Shown here in pieces: positions 9,091 to 18,117 of a DNA stretch of 64,000 nt. The notes under the pieces are model-generated. The model saw only the letters and a program-made list of their open reading frames with translations. It ran no database searches and was not told where the DNA came from. The number at the start of each line of letters is the position of its first letter. The stretch's first letter is position 1. The DNA is from Jeongeupia sp. HS-3 (GTDB taxonomy: Bacteria; Pseudomonadota; Gammaproteobacteria; Burkholderiales; Chitinibacteraceae): contig NZ_AP024094.1 in assembly GCF_015140455.1 (NCBI RefSeq), positions 2,666,001-2,730,000 of the forward strand, read 5' to 3'. Position numbers and translations under genes: made by a program.

Positions 9091-9302
9091 GCCGCTTTGC
9101 CGGCAGCGCCAGCCCCCATTGCTTCAAGCTGGTGTTTCCGTCGGCGCGACACCGGCGCCTCGAACGCTCCCACGGCGATCGCGTCGATATCGCTCGCCGC
9201 CACCCCGAGATCGGCGAGCTGGTACGCCGACATGCCGCGCAATTCGGCCAGTTGCCGTGCCAGGCTGCGCCTTGCCATCCACCACGTCCACAATCCGCGC
9301 AT
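9087..9302 (-). CDS. DUF1127 small basic protein
   Basis: About 71 residues (80 if the upstream GTG at 9329 is used). The core RSLARQLAELRGMSAYQLADLGVAASDIDAIA fits the DUF1127 pattern (Arg-rich helix, then LxDLGI-like and DI motifs). Members of this family in alphaproteobacteria are small RNA-binding or regulatory proteins linked to phosphate, carbon and RNA metabolism; the role here is unknown. The ATG at 9302 has GGGGTGA just upstream, whereas the GTG start has no clear site. The last four bases overlap the end of the convergent VOC gene. Confidence 0.7.
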   Translation of the reverse strand: MRGLWTWWMARRSLARQLAELRGMSAYQLADLGVAASDIDAIAVGAFEAPVSRRRKHQLEAMGAGAAGKAA

Positions 9303-9430
9303 CTTGCTCACCCCGCTGTCTTCGATCACGATGACAACAGGATATTTCGCCGGCCGATTACGCTGAATGCAGGGTCATTCGAACATCGGCCGGTTTTCTT
9401 TTCGATCATCGTTTTTTTGCAGGGCAAACC

Positions 9431-9892
9431 ATGAATCCATCGTTTCCACTCGACAGCAAGGACTGGCACATCCTCGACGCGCTGCAGAACGATGCCCGCC
9501 AGAGCCTGTCGGTGCTGGGCAAACGCATCGGTCTGTCGCAGCCGGCGGTGAGCGAGCGCATCCGCAAGCTCGAAGACGCCGGCATCATCGAAGGCTATGG
9601 CGCGCGGCTCAATCTGCAGAAAGTCGGCTACGGCCTGCAGGCGCTGATCCGCGTGCGCAGCGATCACGCCCGCTTGCCGCAGGTGCTGGCGCAGTGCGAG
9701 GCGATGCCCGAGGTGCTCGAAGTGTTCCGCATCACCGGCGAGGATTGCCTGCTGGTCCGCTGCGCGATCGCCCGGCCCGAATCGCTCGAAACGGTCGTCG
9801 ACGCACTCGCCGCGCACGGCAACCTCACCACCTCGCTGGTGCTGTCCAAACCGATCTCGCGCCCGGTCGCGCGGATCGAACCGGCCGGCTAG
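9431..9892 (+). CDS. Lrp/AsnC family transcriptional regulator
   Basis: A 153-residue protein with an N-terminal winged helix-turn-helix (DSKDWHILDALQNDARQS, then GLSQPAVSERIRKLEDAGII) and a C-terminal RAM/AsnC ligand-binding domain (about 65-140, including VFRITGEDCLLVRC). This is the standard length and layout of the feast/famine regulators that sense amino acids and form octamers. It lies just upstream of hemC in the same direction, but an extended -10 promoter separates them, so control of the haem genes by this protein is only a possibility. Confidence 0.9.
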   Translation: MNPSFPLDSKDWHILDALQNDARQSLSVLGKRIGLSQPAVSERIRKLEDAGIIEGYGARLNLQKVGYGLQALIRVRSDHARLPQVLAQCEAMPEVLEVFRITGEDCLLVRCAIARPESLETVVDALAAHGNLTTSLVLSKPISRPVARIEPAG

Positions 9893-9917
9893 GCCGCCGG
9901 GCTCGCAGCGCTGCGGG

Positions 9918-9926
9918 TGGTAGAAT
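9918..9926 (+). promoter_or_regulatory. Extended -10 promoter element for hemC
   Basis: TGG followed by TAGAAT at 9921-9926 forms an extended -10 element (TGnTAnAAT) 19 bases before the GTG start of hemC. No convincing -35 is seen, as is common with extended -10 promoters. The implied transcript start is near 9933, giving a very short leader. Confidence 0.5.
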
Positions 9927-9944
9927 CGGCTTTTCATCTTCGCC

Positions 9945-10895
9945 GTGAGCACCGCCGTGTCCGCCAGCCCGCAACCCGCCCGCCTCGTCATCGCCACCCG
10001 CGAAAGCCCGCTCGCCCTGTGGCAGGCCCGGCACATCCAGGCCAGGCTGGCCGCGCTGCTGCCGGGCACCGAGATCGCCCTCTTGGGCATGACGACGCAG
10101 GGCGACCAGATTCTCGACAAGACGCTGAACAAGGTCGGCGGCAAGGGTCTGTTCGTCAAGGAACTCGAAGAAGCGCTGCTCGACGGTCGTGCCGACCTCG
10201 CGGTGCACTCGATGAAGGACGTGCCGATGGTGCTGCCCGAGGGCTTCGCCATCGCGGCGATCACCGAGCGTGAAGACCCGCGCGATGCCTTTGTCTCGAA
10301 CGCCTACGCCAGCCTCGACGAGATGCCGGCCGGCGCCGTGGTCGGCACCGCCAGCCTGCGGCGCGAAGCGCAATTGCGCTCGCGCTATCCGCAGCTGCAA
10401 TTCAAACCGGTACGCGGCAATGTCGGCACCCGACTCGGCAAGCTCGACGCCGGCGATTACGACGCGCTGATCCTTGCCGCCGCCGGGCTCAAGCGCCTGG
10501 GTTTTGCCGACCGCATCCGCACCGAACTGGCGGTGGAAACCAGCCTGCCGGCGCCGGGCCAGGGCGCGCTCGGCATCGAGATCCGCGCCGACCGCGCCGA
10601 TCTGCATGCGCTGCTCGCGCCGCTGAACCACGCCGCCACCGCCGCCTGCGTCACCGCCGAGCGCACGCTGTCGCGCCGGCTCAATGGCTCGTGCCAGTTG
10701 CCACTGGCGGCGTTCGCCGAAGACGACGACGGCTTCCTGCGCCTGCGCGGTCTGGTGGCGATGCCCGACGGCAGCCACGCGGTCTACGCCGAATCCAACG
10801 GCACCCGCGCCGCCGCCGACGGCCTCGGTTGTCAGGTCGCCGACCTGCTGATGTGCGAGGGCGCCGGTGACATCCTCAAGGCGCTCGAGCATTAA
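9945..10895 (+). CDS. hemC: Hydroxymethylbilane synthase (porphobilinogen deaminase)
   Basis: A 316-residue enzyme that condenses four porphobilinogen units into hydroxymethylbilane, the third common step of tetrapyrrole synthesis. It shows [15 protein letters not shown] at the N-terminus, [25 protein letters not shown], and the dipyrromethane-cofactor cysteine in [15 protein letters not shown] near residue 250. The start is a GTG (9945); a second in-frame GTG 12 bases later is possible. It is the first gene of hemC-hemD-hemX-hemY, with hemD starting two bases after its stop. Confidence 0.96.
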   Translation: MSTAVSASPQPARLVIATRESPLALWQARHIQARLAALLPGTEIALLGMTTQGDQILDKTLNKVGGKGLFVKELEEALLDGRADLAVHSMKDVPMVLPEGFAIAAITEREDPRDAFVSNAYASLDEMPAGAVVGTASLRREAQLRSRYPQLQFKPVRGNVGTRLGKLDAGDYDALILAAAGLKRLGFADRIRTELAVETSLPAPGQGALGIEIRADRADLHALLAPLNHAATAACVTAERTLSRRLNGSCQLPLAAFAEDDDGFLRLRGLVAMPDGSHAVYAESNGTRAAADGLGCQVADLLMCEGAGDILKALEH

Positions 10896-10896
10896 C

Positions 10897-11658
10897 ATGC
10901 CAGCCCTCAGCGGCCGCCGCGTCTGGATCACCCGTCCGCAAGCGCAGGCCGGCACGCTGACGGCGCTGATCGAAGCGCAAGGCGGCGTGGCGATCCGCCA
11001 GCCGCTGCTGGAGATCATCCCGCCGGCCGACCCGGCGCCGTTCGAGGCGGCGCTAGCGACGCTGGCGTCATTCGATCTGGTCGTTTTCGTCAGCCCGACC
11101 GCACTCGATCTGAGCTTTGCCAAACTCGGCGCGCCGTGGCCGGCACGCATCCCGGTTGCCGTGGTCGGCCCCGGTAGTGCCGCGCGCGCGCGCCAGCTCG
11201 GCGCGAGCACGGTGATCTCGCCGCCGGCGCAGCACGACAGCGAAGGGCTGCTGCAGGAGGCCGAGATGCAAGCGCTCGCCGGTCGTCGCGTGCTGCTGGT
11301 TCGTGGCGAAGGCGGCCGCAATACCCTGCCCGATGCACTGATGGCACGCGGTGCCGCGCTGACCATCGTCTCGGCCTACCGACGCGCGCCGCCGGCGCTG
11401 TCGCTCGCCGAATTGACCCGAATGCTCGCCGCCGGCATCGACGCCACGGTGATCAGCAGCGCCGAAGCCGCGGATCGCCTGTTCACGCTGGCTGGAGGCG
11501 CCGCGCGCGAGCGGCTACAATCGCTGCTGTACTTCGCATCGCATCCTCGCATCGTCGCCGCACTGCACGCGCATGGCGCAACACGCGTCGAGCCTTGCGC
11601 CACCGGCGATGCCGGAACCGTTGACTCGCTCTGCCACTATTTCGCGGACCAGCCATGA
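10897..11658 (+). CDS. hemD: Uroporphyrinogen-III synthase
   Basis: A 253-residue HemD that cyclises hydroxymethylbilane with inversion of ring D. Sequence conservation in this family is low, but the N-terminal RRVWITRPQAQAG, the VFVSPTALDLSF segment, the central VLLVRGEGGRNTLPDAL and the C-terminal VISSAEAADRLF are typical. ATG 10897 immediately follows the hemC stop. The stop codon overlaps the hemX start (ATGA), which indicates translational coupling. Confidence 0.93.
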   Translation: MPALSGRRVWITRPQAQAGTLTALIEAQGGVAIRQPLLEIIPPADPAPFEAALATLASFDLVVFVSPTALDLSFAKLGAPWPARIPVAVVGPGSAARARQLGASTVISPPAQHDSEGLLQEAEMQALAGRRVLLVRGEGGRNTLPDALMARGAALTIVSAYRRAPPALSLAELTRMLAAGIDATVISSAEAADRLFTLAGGAARERLQSLLYFASHPRIVAALHAHGATRVEPCATGDAGTVDSLCHYFADQP

Positions 11659-12695
11659 CTCAAGAACAAGATTCGCTTCCCTCCGCGCTGACTTCACCCC
11701 GCCGCCGCCTGCCGCATGTGTCGCCGGCGCTGGCCACCGCCATCGTTGCTCTCGTCGCCACCGGCGGCGTCTGGCTGTACCAGCAACATGCGATGGAATC
11801 GCTGCGGCTGGCGGTCAGCCGCGAGCTCGCCCAAGGCCAGCAGCAATTGCGCAGCGCGCAGGAGCGCGAGGCGCAGGCACAGTTACGCGGCCAGGCGCTG
11901 GAGCGCGAACTGGCCAACGTCGCCGCCCGCCAGAACGAGACGCAGAGCCAGCAAACGGCGCTATCGTCGATGTACGAGGCGCTGACGCGCAACGAAACCC
12001 AGCGGGTGCTGGCCGAAACCGAGCAAACGCTGGCGTTTGCCAGCCAGCAGCTGCAGCTGGCCGGCAATGTCGACGCCGCGCTGGTCGGGCTCAACGCCAT
12101 CGACCAGAAACTGGCCGCGCTGAACCGCCCCGAGCTGATCTCGCTGCGCAAAAGCATCAGCCACGATATCGATCAACTGAAGACCCAACCGTATCTGGAT
12201 GTGGTCGGCATTGCCGCGCGCCTGGATACGCTGGTGGTCGGCATCGACAGACTGCCGCTGGCGGTTGATGGCAATCGCGACCCGAAGGCGGCGGCAACGG
12301 CGCCAGCGCAGCCTGCCAACATGCTGCAGCGTGCCGGCAGCGAGCTGTGGGGCCAATTCCGCCAGTTGATCAAAATCCGCCGCATCGACCAGCCCGATGC
12401 CATGCTGCTGACGCCAGACGAGGCGTTCTTCCTGCGCGAAAACGTCAAACTGCGGCTGCTGAATGCGCGTACCGCGCTGCTGATGCGTAACGAGAGCACG
12501 TTCCACGCAGATCTGAAGGCCGCCGCCGACTACCTGAAGCGCTACTTCGACACCAGCACCCCGGCCACGCGCAATACCATCAACGCACTCGAAGGGCTAT
12601 CACGCGAATCGCTGGCGCTCAAGCTTCCGGATCTGTCGGCCAGCCTGACCGCGGTACGCCAGAGCCGGCTGGCCAGCGAGAGGGCCAAGCCGTGA
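11655..12695 (+). CDS. hemX: HemX-like membrane protein of the haem operon
   Basis: A 346-residue protein with a short cytosolic N-terminus, one transmembrane helix (about residues 24-44, ALATAIVALVATGGVWLYQQ), a long coiled coil rich in Gln, Arg and Glu (about 48-115) and a periplasmic C-terminal domain. It belongs to the HemX family, which is often annotated as uroporphyrinogen-III C-methyltransferase but lacks the SAM-binding methyltransferase domain. It overlaps hemD by four bases and hemY by four bases. Its exact role is unresolved; a scaffold for haem enzymes is one idea. Confidence 0.9.
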   Translation: MTQEQDSLPSALTSPRRRLPHVSPALATAIVALVATGGVWLYQQHAMESLRLAVSRELAQGQQQLRSAQEREAQAQLRGQALERELANVAARQNETQSQQTALSSMYEALTRNETQRVLAETEQTLAFASQQLQLAGNVDAALVGLNAIDQKLAALNRPELISLRKSISHDIDQLKTQPYLDVVGIAARLDTLVVGIDRLPLAVDGNRDPKAAATAPAQPANMLQRAGSELWGQFRQLIKIRRIDQPDAMLLTPDEAFFLRENVKLRLLNARTALLMRNESTFHADLKAAADYLKRYFDTSTPATRNTINALEGLSRESLALKLPDLSASLTAVRQSRLASERAKP

Positions 12696-13888
12696 GAGCC
12701 CTATTGTGGTTGATCGCGCTGTTCGCGCTCGCAGTCGGGCTGACGCTGTTCGCGCAGCTCAATACCGGCTTTGCGCTGCTCTTTGTGCCGCCGTGGCGGG
12801 TCGAGATTTCGCTGAATGTCTTCATCGTCGGCATCCTTGCACTGGTGGCGCTGCTGTATGGGCTGACGCGCATCTTTGCCGAGCTTGGCGGCCTGCCAGA
12901 CCGGGTCAAAACCTACCGCCTGCGCAAGGCGCGCGATGCATCGGTGCAGCTTGAGCGCGATGCCCGCATCGCCTTCTTCGAGGGCCGCTACCAGCGCACC
13001 GAAAAGCTCGCCGGCGAGGCGCTGGCCGTCAGCCGCGAAGCCGATGCTTTCGCCGTCAACGGCCTCCTTGCCGCACGCGCCGCCCATCTGATGCGCGACT
13101 TCGCCAAGCGCGACCAGTACTTCGGCAAGCTGCGCGAGCGACTCGGCCCGCGCCATCTGGCGCTGGCGATGACGATGGCCGAACTGTATCTGGACGAGCG
13201 CCGCAATCAGGATGCCGAAGCGGCGCTGGCCGAGGCGCGCAGCCTCTCGCCCAAGCTCACCGCCATGCTCAAACTGGAACTGCGGCTGCGCCAGCGCGAG
13301 GACAACGCCGCAGCCATCGTCAAACTGGTCGATCAACTGGCCAAGGGCGATGCGCTCGATGCCAGTCAGGCGCAGGCGATCCGCTTGCAGGCTTATCAGA
13401 ACGTGCTGCGACGCCAGCCGAAAACGCCGCGTGAACTCAAGGACTGGTGGCAGAAGCTGCCCGCCGCCGACCGCAGTGCGCCGGCACTGGTTGCCACGCT
13501 GGCCGATGCCTACGCCATTCAGGGCGAACCGGCAGCCGCCCGCGATGCGATCGAAGCCGCGCTGGCGCAAAACTGGTCGAGCGAGCTGGCCGAACGCTAC
13601 GGCATGCTTGGCCTGAGCGGCGATGCGCTGGTGTCGCAATTGCAGCAGGCCGAAACCTGGCTCAAGACGCACCCGAACGATCCCAAGCTGCTGCTCACGC
13701 TGGGCCGGCTGTGCACGGCGCGCGCACTGTGGGGCAAGGCACAGACCTACTTCGAGGCCAGTATCGCCGTGGCGCCAAGCGCGCTGGCGCATACCGAGCT
13801 TGCGGCGCTGCTCGAACGGCTCGAACGTCCCGAAGAGGCCAACCGCCACTACCGCGCCAGTCTGGCACTGGCGATACCGGCGCGCTGA
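12692..13888 (+). CDS. hemY: HemY, TPR-containing inner-membrane haem-biosynthesis protein
   Basis: A 398-residue protein with two N-terminal transmembrane helices (about 2-20 and 40-62) and a C-terminal TPR-like helical-repeat region, the layout of proteobacterial HemY. The stretch WRVEISLNVFIVG between the helices is typical. It is distinct from the Gram-positive protoporphyrinogen oxidase that is also called HemY. The start is a GTG overlapping the hemX stop. It is the last gene of the operon, followed by a strong terminator. Confidence 0.92.
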   Translation: MRALLWLIALFALAVGLTLFAQLNTGFALLFVPPWRVEISLNVFIVGILALVALLYGLTRIFAELGGLPDRVKTYRLRKARDASVQLERDARIAFFEGRYQRTEKLAGEALAVSREADAFAVNGLLAARAAHLMRDFAKRDQYFGKLRERLGPRHLALAMTMAELYLDERRNQDAEAALAEARSLSPKLTAMLKLELRLRQREDNAAAIVKLVDQLAKGDALDASQAQAIRLQAYQNVLRRQPKTPRELKDWWQKLPAADRSAPALVATLADAYAIQGEPAAARDAIEAALAQNWSSELAERYGMLGLSGDALVSQLQQAETWLKTHPNDPKLLLTLGRLCTARALWGKAQTYFEASIAVAPSALAHTELAALLERLERPEEANRHYRASLALAIPAR

Positions 13889-13905
13889 AGCGCTACGGCC
13901 CATGT

Positions 13906-13933
13906 AAAAGCCCTCCTTGCGGAGGGCTTTTTT
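13906..13933 (+). terminator. Intrinsic terminator of the hem operon
   Basis: A stem AAAAGCCCTCC (13906-13916) pairs with GGAGGGCTTTT (13921-13931) around a TTGC loop, and the T tract runs to 13933. It begins 18 bases after the hemY stop. Confidence 0.9.
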
Positions 13934-14213
13934 AACGACCCGTGCCAGACCTCAGCCCGGTGGGTGACGTTTCACTGACCTGCCTTTTCCCGTCATCATC
14001 AACTCTGGCACCGATGCGCAGCAAATCCACGAAAACGCTGCGTCACCGCGATGGCGGGTAAGGAAGTCATCCGGATATGCACTGCGGGCAGGCTGTCCCT
14101 GCCCCGGGATTTGTGGTGGCTTCATCGCCGGCACTCCGTTGAACGAACTTCGTCTGCGGTAGGAGTGGTGTTGAGCGATCCAAGTTCGCGCGTTCGTCGG
14201 TCGAAGCCGAGAC
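13934..14213. other. Gene-free stretch between hemY and sixA
   Basis: About 280 bases between convergent genes, after the hemY terminator. I find no open frame with coding character, no tRNA and no clear hairpin with a T tract for the sixA side. It may contain the sixA-ppk 3' untranslated region. Confidence 0.5.
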
Positions 14214-14684
14214 TCAGGCCAGCAGCTCCGGCGTGATCGCCGCCCGCAGCACGTATTCGCAGCTACCGCCGCGCCGGCGCAGCTCGATCCACACCAGCCC
14301 GCCTTTCTTCAGTGCCATGTCCTGCTCGCGTCCGGTCAGCAGCAGCGCCGCCACCGCGCCCAGCGTCGGCTGATGCGCCACCAGCACCACCACCGGATCG
14401 CGGCCCTGCGGCCAGCCGGCGGCCTCAAGATAGTGCGCGGACTGGCCGTGGTCGGGGTTGAGCAGCGCGCTGGTTTCGATATCCACGCCAAGCGCCTTGG
14501 CGGTTTCCTGCGCGCGCCTGGCCTCGCTGACGATCAACCGCATCGGCTGGCCCTTGAGCTGCTCGTTCAGCCAGGCGGCGACTTTTTGCGCCTGCTTGCG
14601 CCCCTTGGGCGTCAGCGCCCGGGCCAAATCGTCGCCGCAGCCGTCTTCGGCGTCGGCATGACGCCACAAAATCAGATGTTCCAT
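14214..14684 (-). CDS. sixA: SixA-type phosphohistidine phosphatase
   Basis: A 156-residue member of the histidine phosphatase (phosphoglycerate-mutase-like) superfamily, the size of SixA. The catalytic RHA triplet is at the N-terminus (LILWRHADAEDG), the second conserved Arg is in SEARRAQETA, and the second catalytic His is in VLVAHQPTLG. SixA removes phosphate from phosphohistidine on signalling and PTS-type proteins in the cytosol. The start is at the Met before EHLILW; upstream codons overlap ppk. It lies 14 bases downstream of ppk in the same direction, so the two are very probably cotranscribed. Confidence 0.9.
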   Translation of the reverse strand: MEHLILWRHADAEDGCGDDLARALTPKGRKQAQKVAAWLNEQLKGQPMRLIVSEARRAQETAKALGVDIETSALLNPDHGQSAHYLEAAGWPQGRDPVVVLVAHQPTLGAVAALLLTGREQDMALKKGGLVWIELRRRGGSCEYVLRAAITPELLA

Positions 14685-14698
14685 ATCCGTGTCCACCC

Positions 14699-16777
14699 TC
14701 AGCTGCGCTGCTTGGCGCCAAGCTCGGCCAGCAAGGTCGCTTGGGCATTGCGCCGCTTGCCACCCCGCGCACTCTTGCGGCGGTAGCGACCATCCGAGAG
14801 CATTTCCCACGTCTGGGTGTTGTCGACCAGATAGCCGCGCAGGCTTTCACGGATCACCCGGCGCTTGACCTTGGGCGCGAGTACCGGGAAGGCAATCTCG
14901 ATGCGGCGGAACAGGTTGCGGCCCATCCAGTCGGCGCTCGACAAATACACGTCTTCGGCGCCGTCGTTATAGAAGTAGAACACCCGGTGGTGTTCGAGGA
15001 AGCGGCCGATGATGGAGCGCACCTTGATATTCTCGGACAGCCCCGGCATGCCCGGGCGCAGCGCGCACACGCCGCGCACCAGCAGGTGGATGGTCACGCC
15101 GGCCTGACTCGCCTCGTACAGCTTTTCGATCACCGTCGGTTCGAGCAGCGCATTCATCTTGGCGATCACCACCGCCTTGCGGCCGGCGCGGGCGTGGAGG
15201 ATTTCGCGATCAAGCGACTTGATGATGTTCGGCTGCAGCGTGAACGGCGCCTGCCACAGGCGCAGGTGATCGCCGGCAAGGCCGAGCCCCGTCAGCTGCA
15301 TGAAGATATCGTTGACGTCGCTGGTGATTTCTTCGTTGGCCGTCATCAGCCCGAAGTCGGTGTAGAGCTTGCTGGTGCGCGGGTGGTAGTTGCCGGTACC
15401 GACGTGGGTATAACGGCGCAGCCTGTCGCCCTCACGCCGCACCACCAGGAGCATCTTGGCGTGGGTCTTGTAACCGTAAACGCCGTAAACCACGTGCGCG
15501 CCGGCACGTTCGAGCTTGGCGGCCCAGTTGATGTTGGCTTCCTCGTCAAAGCGCGCCATCAACTCGACCACCACGGTGACTTCCTTGCCACGCGCCGCCG
15601 CCTCGACCAGCGCATCCATCAACGCCGAATCACTGCCGGTGCGATAGATGGTCATCTTGATTGCCACCACCTTCGGATCGGTCGACGCCTGCTGCAGGAA
15701 ATCGATCACCGGGGTGAAGCTCTGGAACGGATGGTGCAGCAGCACATCGCCGTGGCGGATCGCCGAGAAGATATCGGCCTGCTTGCGCAACTCGAGCGGA
15801 ATCCCCGGCATGAAGGGCTCGAACTTCAGATCGGGCCGATCGACCTGATCGGGAACCTGCATCAGCCGCACCAGATTCACCGGGCCGCCGACGCGGTAGA
15901 CGTCGATCTCGGCCAGGCCGAACTGCTGGCGCAGGAAGTCCTGCAGATGCTTGGGGCAATTGTCGGCGACTTCGAGCCGCACTGCATCGCCAAACGGCCG
16001 CTGGCTCAGTTCGCCTTCGAGTGCCGCGCGCAGATCCTTGATATCGTCGTCGTCGACACTGAGATCGGAATCGCGCGTCGCACGGAACTGATAGCAGCCG
16101 AGCGCGTTCATGCCGACAAAGAGCTCATCGACATGCGCATGCAGAATGGACGACAGGAACACGAAGCCGTGCTCGACGCCGCTGATTTCCTTGGGCATCT
16201 TCACAAAGCGCGGCAGGATGCGCGGCGCCTGGACGATGGCCATTTCGGCGCTGCGGCCAAAGGCATCACGGCCTTCGAGCTCGACGATGAAATTGAGCGA
16301 CTTGTTCAGCACCCGCGGGAACGGGTGCGACGGGTCCAGCCCGATCGGCGTCAGCACCGGCATCAGCTCGCGGAAGAAGAAATCCTTCACCCAGGCGCTC
16401 TGGGCTTCGTTCCACAGGCTGCGGCGCAGAAAATGGATGCCTTCTTCGGCCAGCGCCGGCAGCATCACCTCGCGGAACAGGCGGTACTGGCGCTCGACGA
16501 CATCGTGCGCTTCACGCGCAACCAAATCGAAGGTCTGCTGCGGCGTCAGCCCCTCGGGCAGCAAGCGGGTTGGAGACTGGCGGATGCTTTCCTTCAGCCA
16601 GGCGACACGCACTTCGAAGAACTCGTCGAGATTGCTGGAAACGATGCAGAGGAACTTCAAGCGTTCAAGGAGTGGATTGCTCACATCCTCGGCCTGGGCG
16701 AATACGCGGCGGTTGAACTCCAGAAGACCAAGCTCGCGATTGAGCATCAACTGATTGTCGGCTGGTTTGTAAATCAT
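14699..16777 (-). CDS. ppk1: Polyphosphate kinase 1
   Basis: A protein of about 692 residues (696 from an upstream GTG at 16789). It has the full PPK1 layout: N-terminal helical domain (LNRELGLLEFNRRVFAQA), head domain, and two phospholipase-D-like C-terminal domains. The autophosphorylated His is in YKTHAKMLLVV; further motifs are THVGTGNYHP and VRGVCALRPG. It reversibly makes inorganic polyphosphate from ATP. ATG 16777 is preferred because AAGCGAG precedes it; the four-residue longer GTG form is possible. sixA follows in the same transcript. Confidence 0.95.
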   Translation of the reverse strand: MIYKPADNQLMLNRELGLLEFNRRVFAQAEDVSNPLLERLKFLCIVSSNLDEFFEVRVAWLKESIRQSPTRLLPEGLTPQQTFDLVAREAHDVVERQYRLFREVMLPALAEEGIHFLRRSLWNEAQSAWVKDFFFRELMPVLTPIGLDPSHPFPRVLNKSLNFIVELEGRDAFGRSAEMAIVQAPRILPRFVKMPKEISGVEHGFVFLSSILHAHVDELFVGMNALGCYQFRATRDSDLSVDDDDIKDLRAALEGELSQRPFGDAVRLEVADNCPKHLQDFLRQQFGLAEIDVYRVGGPVNLVRLMQVPDQVDRPDLKFEPFMPGIPLELRKQADIFSAIRHGDVLLHHPFQSFTPVIDFLQQASTDPKVVAIKMTIYRTGSDSALMDALVEAAARGKEVTVVVELMARFDEEANINWAAKLERAGAHVVYGVYGYKTHAKMLLVVRREGDRLRRYTHVGTGNYHPRTSKLYTDFGLMTANEEITSDVNDIFMQLTGLGLAGDHLRLWQAPFTLQPNIIKSLDREILHARAGRKAVVIAKMNALLEPTVIEKLYEASQAGVTIHLLVRGVCALRPGMPGLSENIKVRSIIGRFLEHHRVFYFYNDGAEDVYLSSADWMGRNLFRRIEIAFPVLAPKVKRRVIRESLRGYLVDNTQTWEMLSDGRYRRKSARGGKRRNAQATLLAELGAKQRS

Positions 16778-16810
16778 GGCTCGCTTCACACGTCGCGCCG
16801 CTTGTGCGGC

Positions 16811-16844
16811 CGGAAAATGGAAACAGGCCGCGTGTAGCGGCCTG
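16811..16844 (-). terminator. Intrinsic terminator after the YggX gene
   Basis: An 8-bp perfect stem (16824-16831 with 16837-16844, five-base loop) is followed on the minus strand by TTTCCATTTT. It sits 16 bases after the YggX stop and just upstream of ppk, so it separates the two transcripts. Confidence 0.7.
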
Positions 16845-16860
16845 CGGCATTACGAATCGG

Positions 16861-17133
16861 TTATGCGCTCGGTGGTACGAAACCGGCAACTTCGTCGGCA
16901 CCGGCACCGAAGAAGTAATTCTGCAGCTGCTGTTGCAGGTACTGGCGTGCTTTCGGGTCGGCCAGATTGAGGCGATTCTCGTTGATCAGCATCGTCTGGT
17001 GCTTGACCCACGCCGCCCAGGCTTCTTTCGAGACGTTGTCATACAGCTTTTTGCCCATCTCGCCAGGCAGCGGCGGAAAGTCGAGGCCCTCGGCTTCGCG
17101 ACCGAGTTTTACACAGTGGACCATGCGGCTCAT
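16861..17133 (-). CDS. yggX: Fe(2+)-trafficking / oxidative damage protection protein YggX
   Basis: A 90-residue protein that matches YggX along its whole length: [20 protein letters not shown] with the single conserved Cys7, then [32 protein letters not shown] and [14 protein letters not shown]. It protects iron-sulfur proteins from oxidation and is linked to cellular iron handling. The start is fixed by AAGGAG upstream of ATG 17133; the longer open frame reads back through the terminator of the OmpA-like gene. In many proteobacteria yggX accompanies mutY, which is not seen here. Confidence 0.95.
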   Translation of the reverse strand: MSRMVHCVKLGREAEGLDFPPLPGEMGKKLYDNVSKEAWAAWVKHQTMLINENRLNLADPKARQYLQQQLQNYFFGAGADEVAGFVPPSA

Positions 17134-17217
17134 GGGGGACAATCTCCTTAAGGCGAAACATTGAATCATACCTGTGTTGACGTTTGATGACAGCCAACAC
17201 CCATTTATCCAGAAAAT

Positions 17218-17246
17218 GAAAAAAGCGCGGCATGCCGCGCTTTTGC
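17218..17246 (-). terminator. Intrinsic terminator after the OmpA-like lipoprotein gene
   Basis: A perfect palindrome (GCGCGGCA with TGCCGCGC) is flanked by A and T tracts, 17221-17244. On the minus strand it ends in six Ts, about 24 bases after the stop of the OmpA-like gene. It could also act on the plus strand. Confidence 0.85.
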
Positions 17247-17267
17247 TGCCGAACGAAGCACTGACGA

Positions 17268-17942
17268 TCAGTCGGCGCGTACCGGTGCAATCCACAATTC
17301 GACACGGCGGTTGAGCGCTCGACCTGCCGGCGTGGCATTGTCGGCGCGCGGTTCGGTGATGCCCTTGCCGACGGCCTGCAAACGCACCGGATTGACCGAT
17401 CGGCCGGTGAAGTAATCGACCACCGCCTGCGCACGCTGCTGCGACAGCACCATGTTCTTGTCGGCCTTGCCGCTGCTGTCGGTATGGCCGACCACGGTGA
17501 TCGAGGTCTTGCCGTACTGGTTGACGACCTTGGCAATCCGGTCGAGCGTCGGTGTGTAACCCGATTTGATCACGGCCGAACTGCTGTCGAAGCCGGTGTT
17601 CGAGGTCATGCTGACCAGCAGCGTGTTGTCGGCCTGCTTCTGCACGGTGATTTCGCCCTTCTGGATTTCCGGCGCCAGCTGCTTTTGCAGATCCTTGGCC
17701 TGGCTGTCCATGTAGTAACCGATGCCGCCGCCGGCCAGACCGCCGCCGACCGCGCCGATCAGCGCGCCCTTGCCGCGGTTGTTGTGGCTCACCGCCGCAC
17801 CGATCGCCGCGCCGCCGAGCGTGCCAAGAATCGCGCCCATTTCGGTCTTATTCAGATCACGGCTTTCGCCCAGATCATTGGTTGCGCATGCCGACAGCAA
17901 CAGCGCGCCAAGCAAGGGGGCAGCAATCAGGGATTTACGCAT
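17268..17942 (-). CDS. OmpA-domain lipoprotein with glycine zipper
   Basis: A 224-residue protein with a lipoprotein signal ([19 protein letters not shown], Cys19), a glycine-zipper segment (about 38-78; [36 protein letters not shown]) and a C-terminal OmpA/MotB peptidoglycan-binding domain ([18 protein letters not shown], then LSQQRAQAV and NRRVELWI). It resembles the YiaD/OprL-like group that links the outer membrane to the cell wall. The start at 17942 has GGAGAAAG upstream. The open frame extends upstream by about 100 codons, but without signal-peptide character. Confidence 0.9.
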   Translation of the reverse strand: MRKSLIAAPLLGALLLSACATNDLGESRDLNKTEMGAILGTLGGAAIGAAVSHNNRGKGALIGAVGGGLAGGGIGYYMDSQAKDLQKQLAPEIQKGEITVQKQADNTLLVSMTSNTGFDSSSAVIKSGYTPTLDRIAKVVNQYGKTSITVVGHTDSSGKADKNMVLSQQRAQAVVDYFTGRSVNPVRLQAVGKGITEPRADNATPAGRALNRRVELWIAPVRAD

Positions 17943-18117
17943 CGGACTTTCTCCATCAGTCAAAATCAGCTTGGCATTATGCCGGACGCTCGTGAGCGGC
18001 GATGCGGCAAAGATCACATCCGCAGCGCTTGACGTCGTTCTAGCAAGGTAGTTCACCACTACCGGCCAGCGCCAGCCTCTGGCAGCATAGATCGACCGTT
18101 TTGCCGGGAGTTCACCG

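Noticed and set aside
14741-16837. Open frame of about 698 codons opposite ppk1
   Set aside because: It mirrors the ppk1 codons on the other strand, a common effect of high GC; it has no ribosome-binding site or recognisable domain, and ppk1 is unmistakable.
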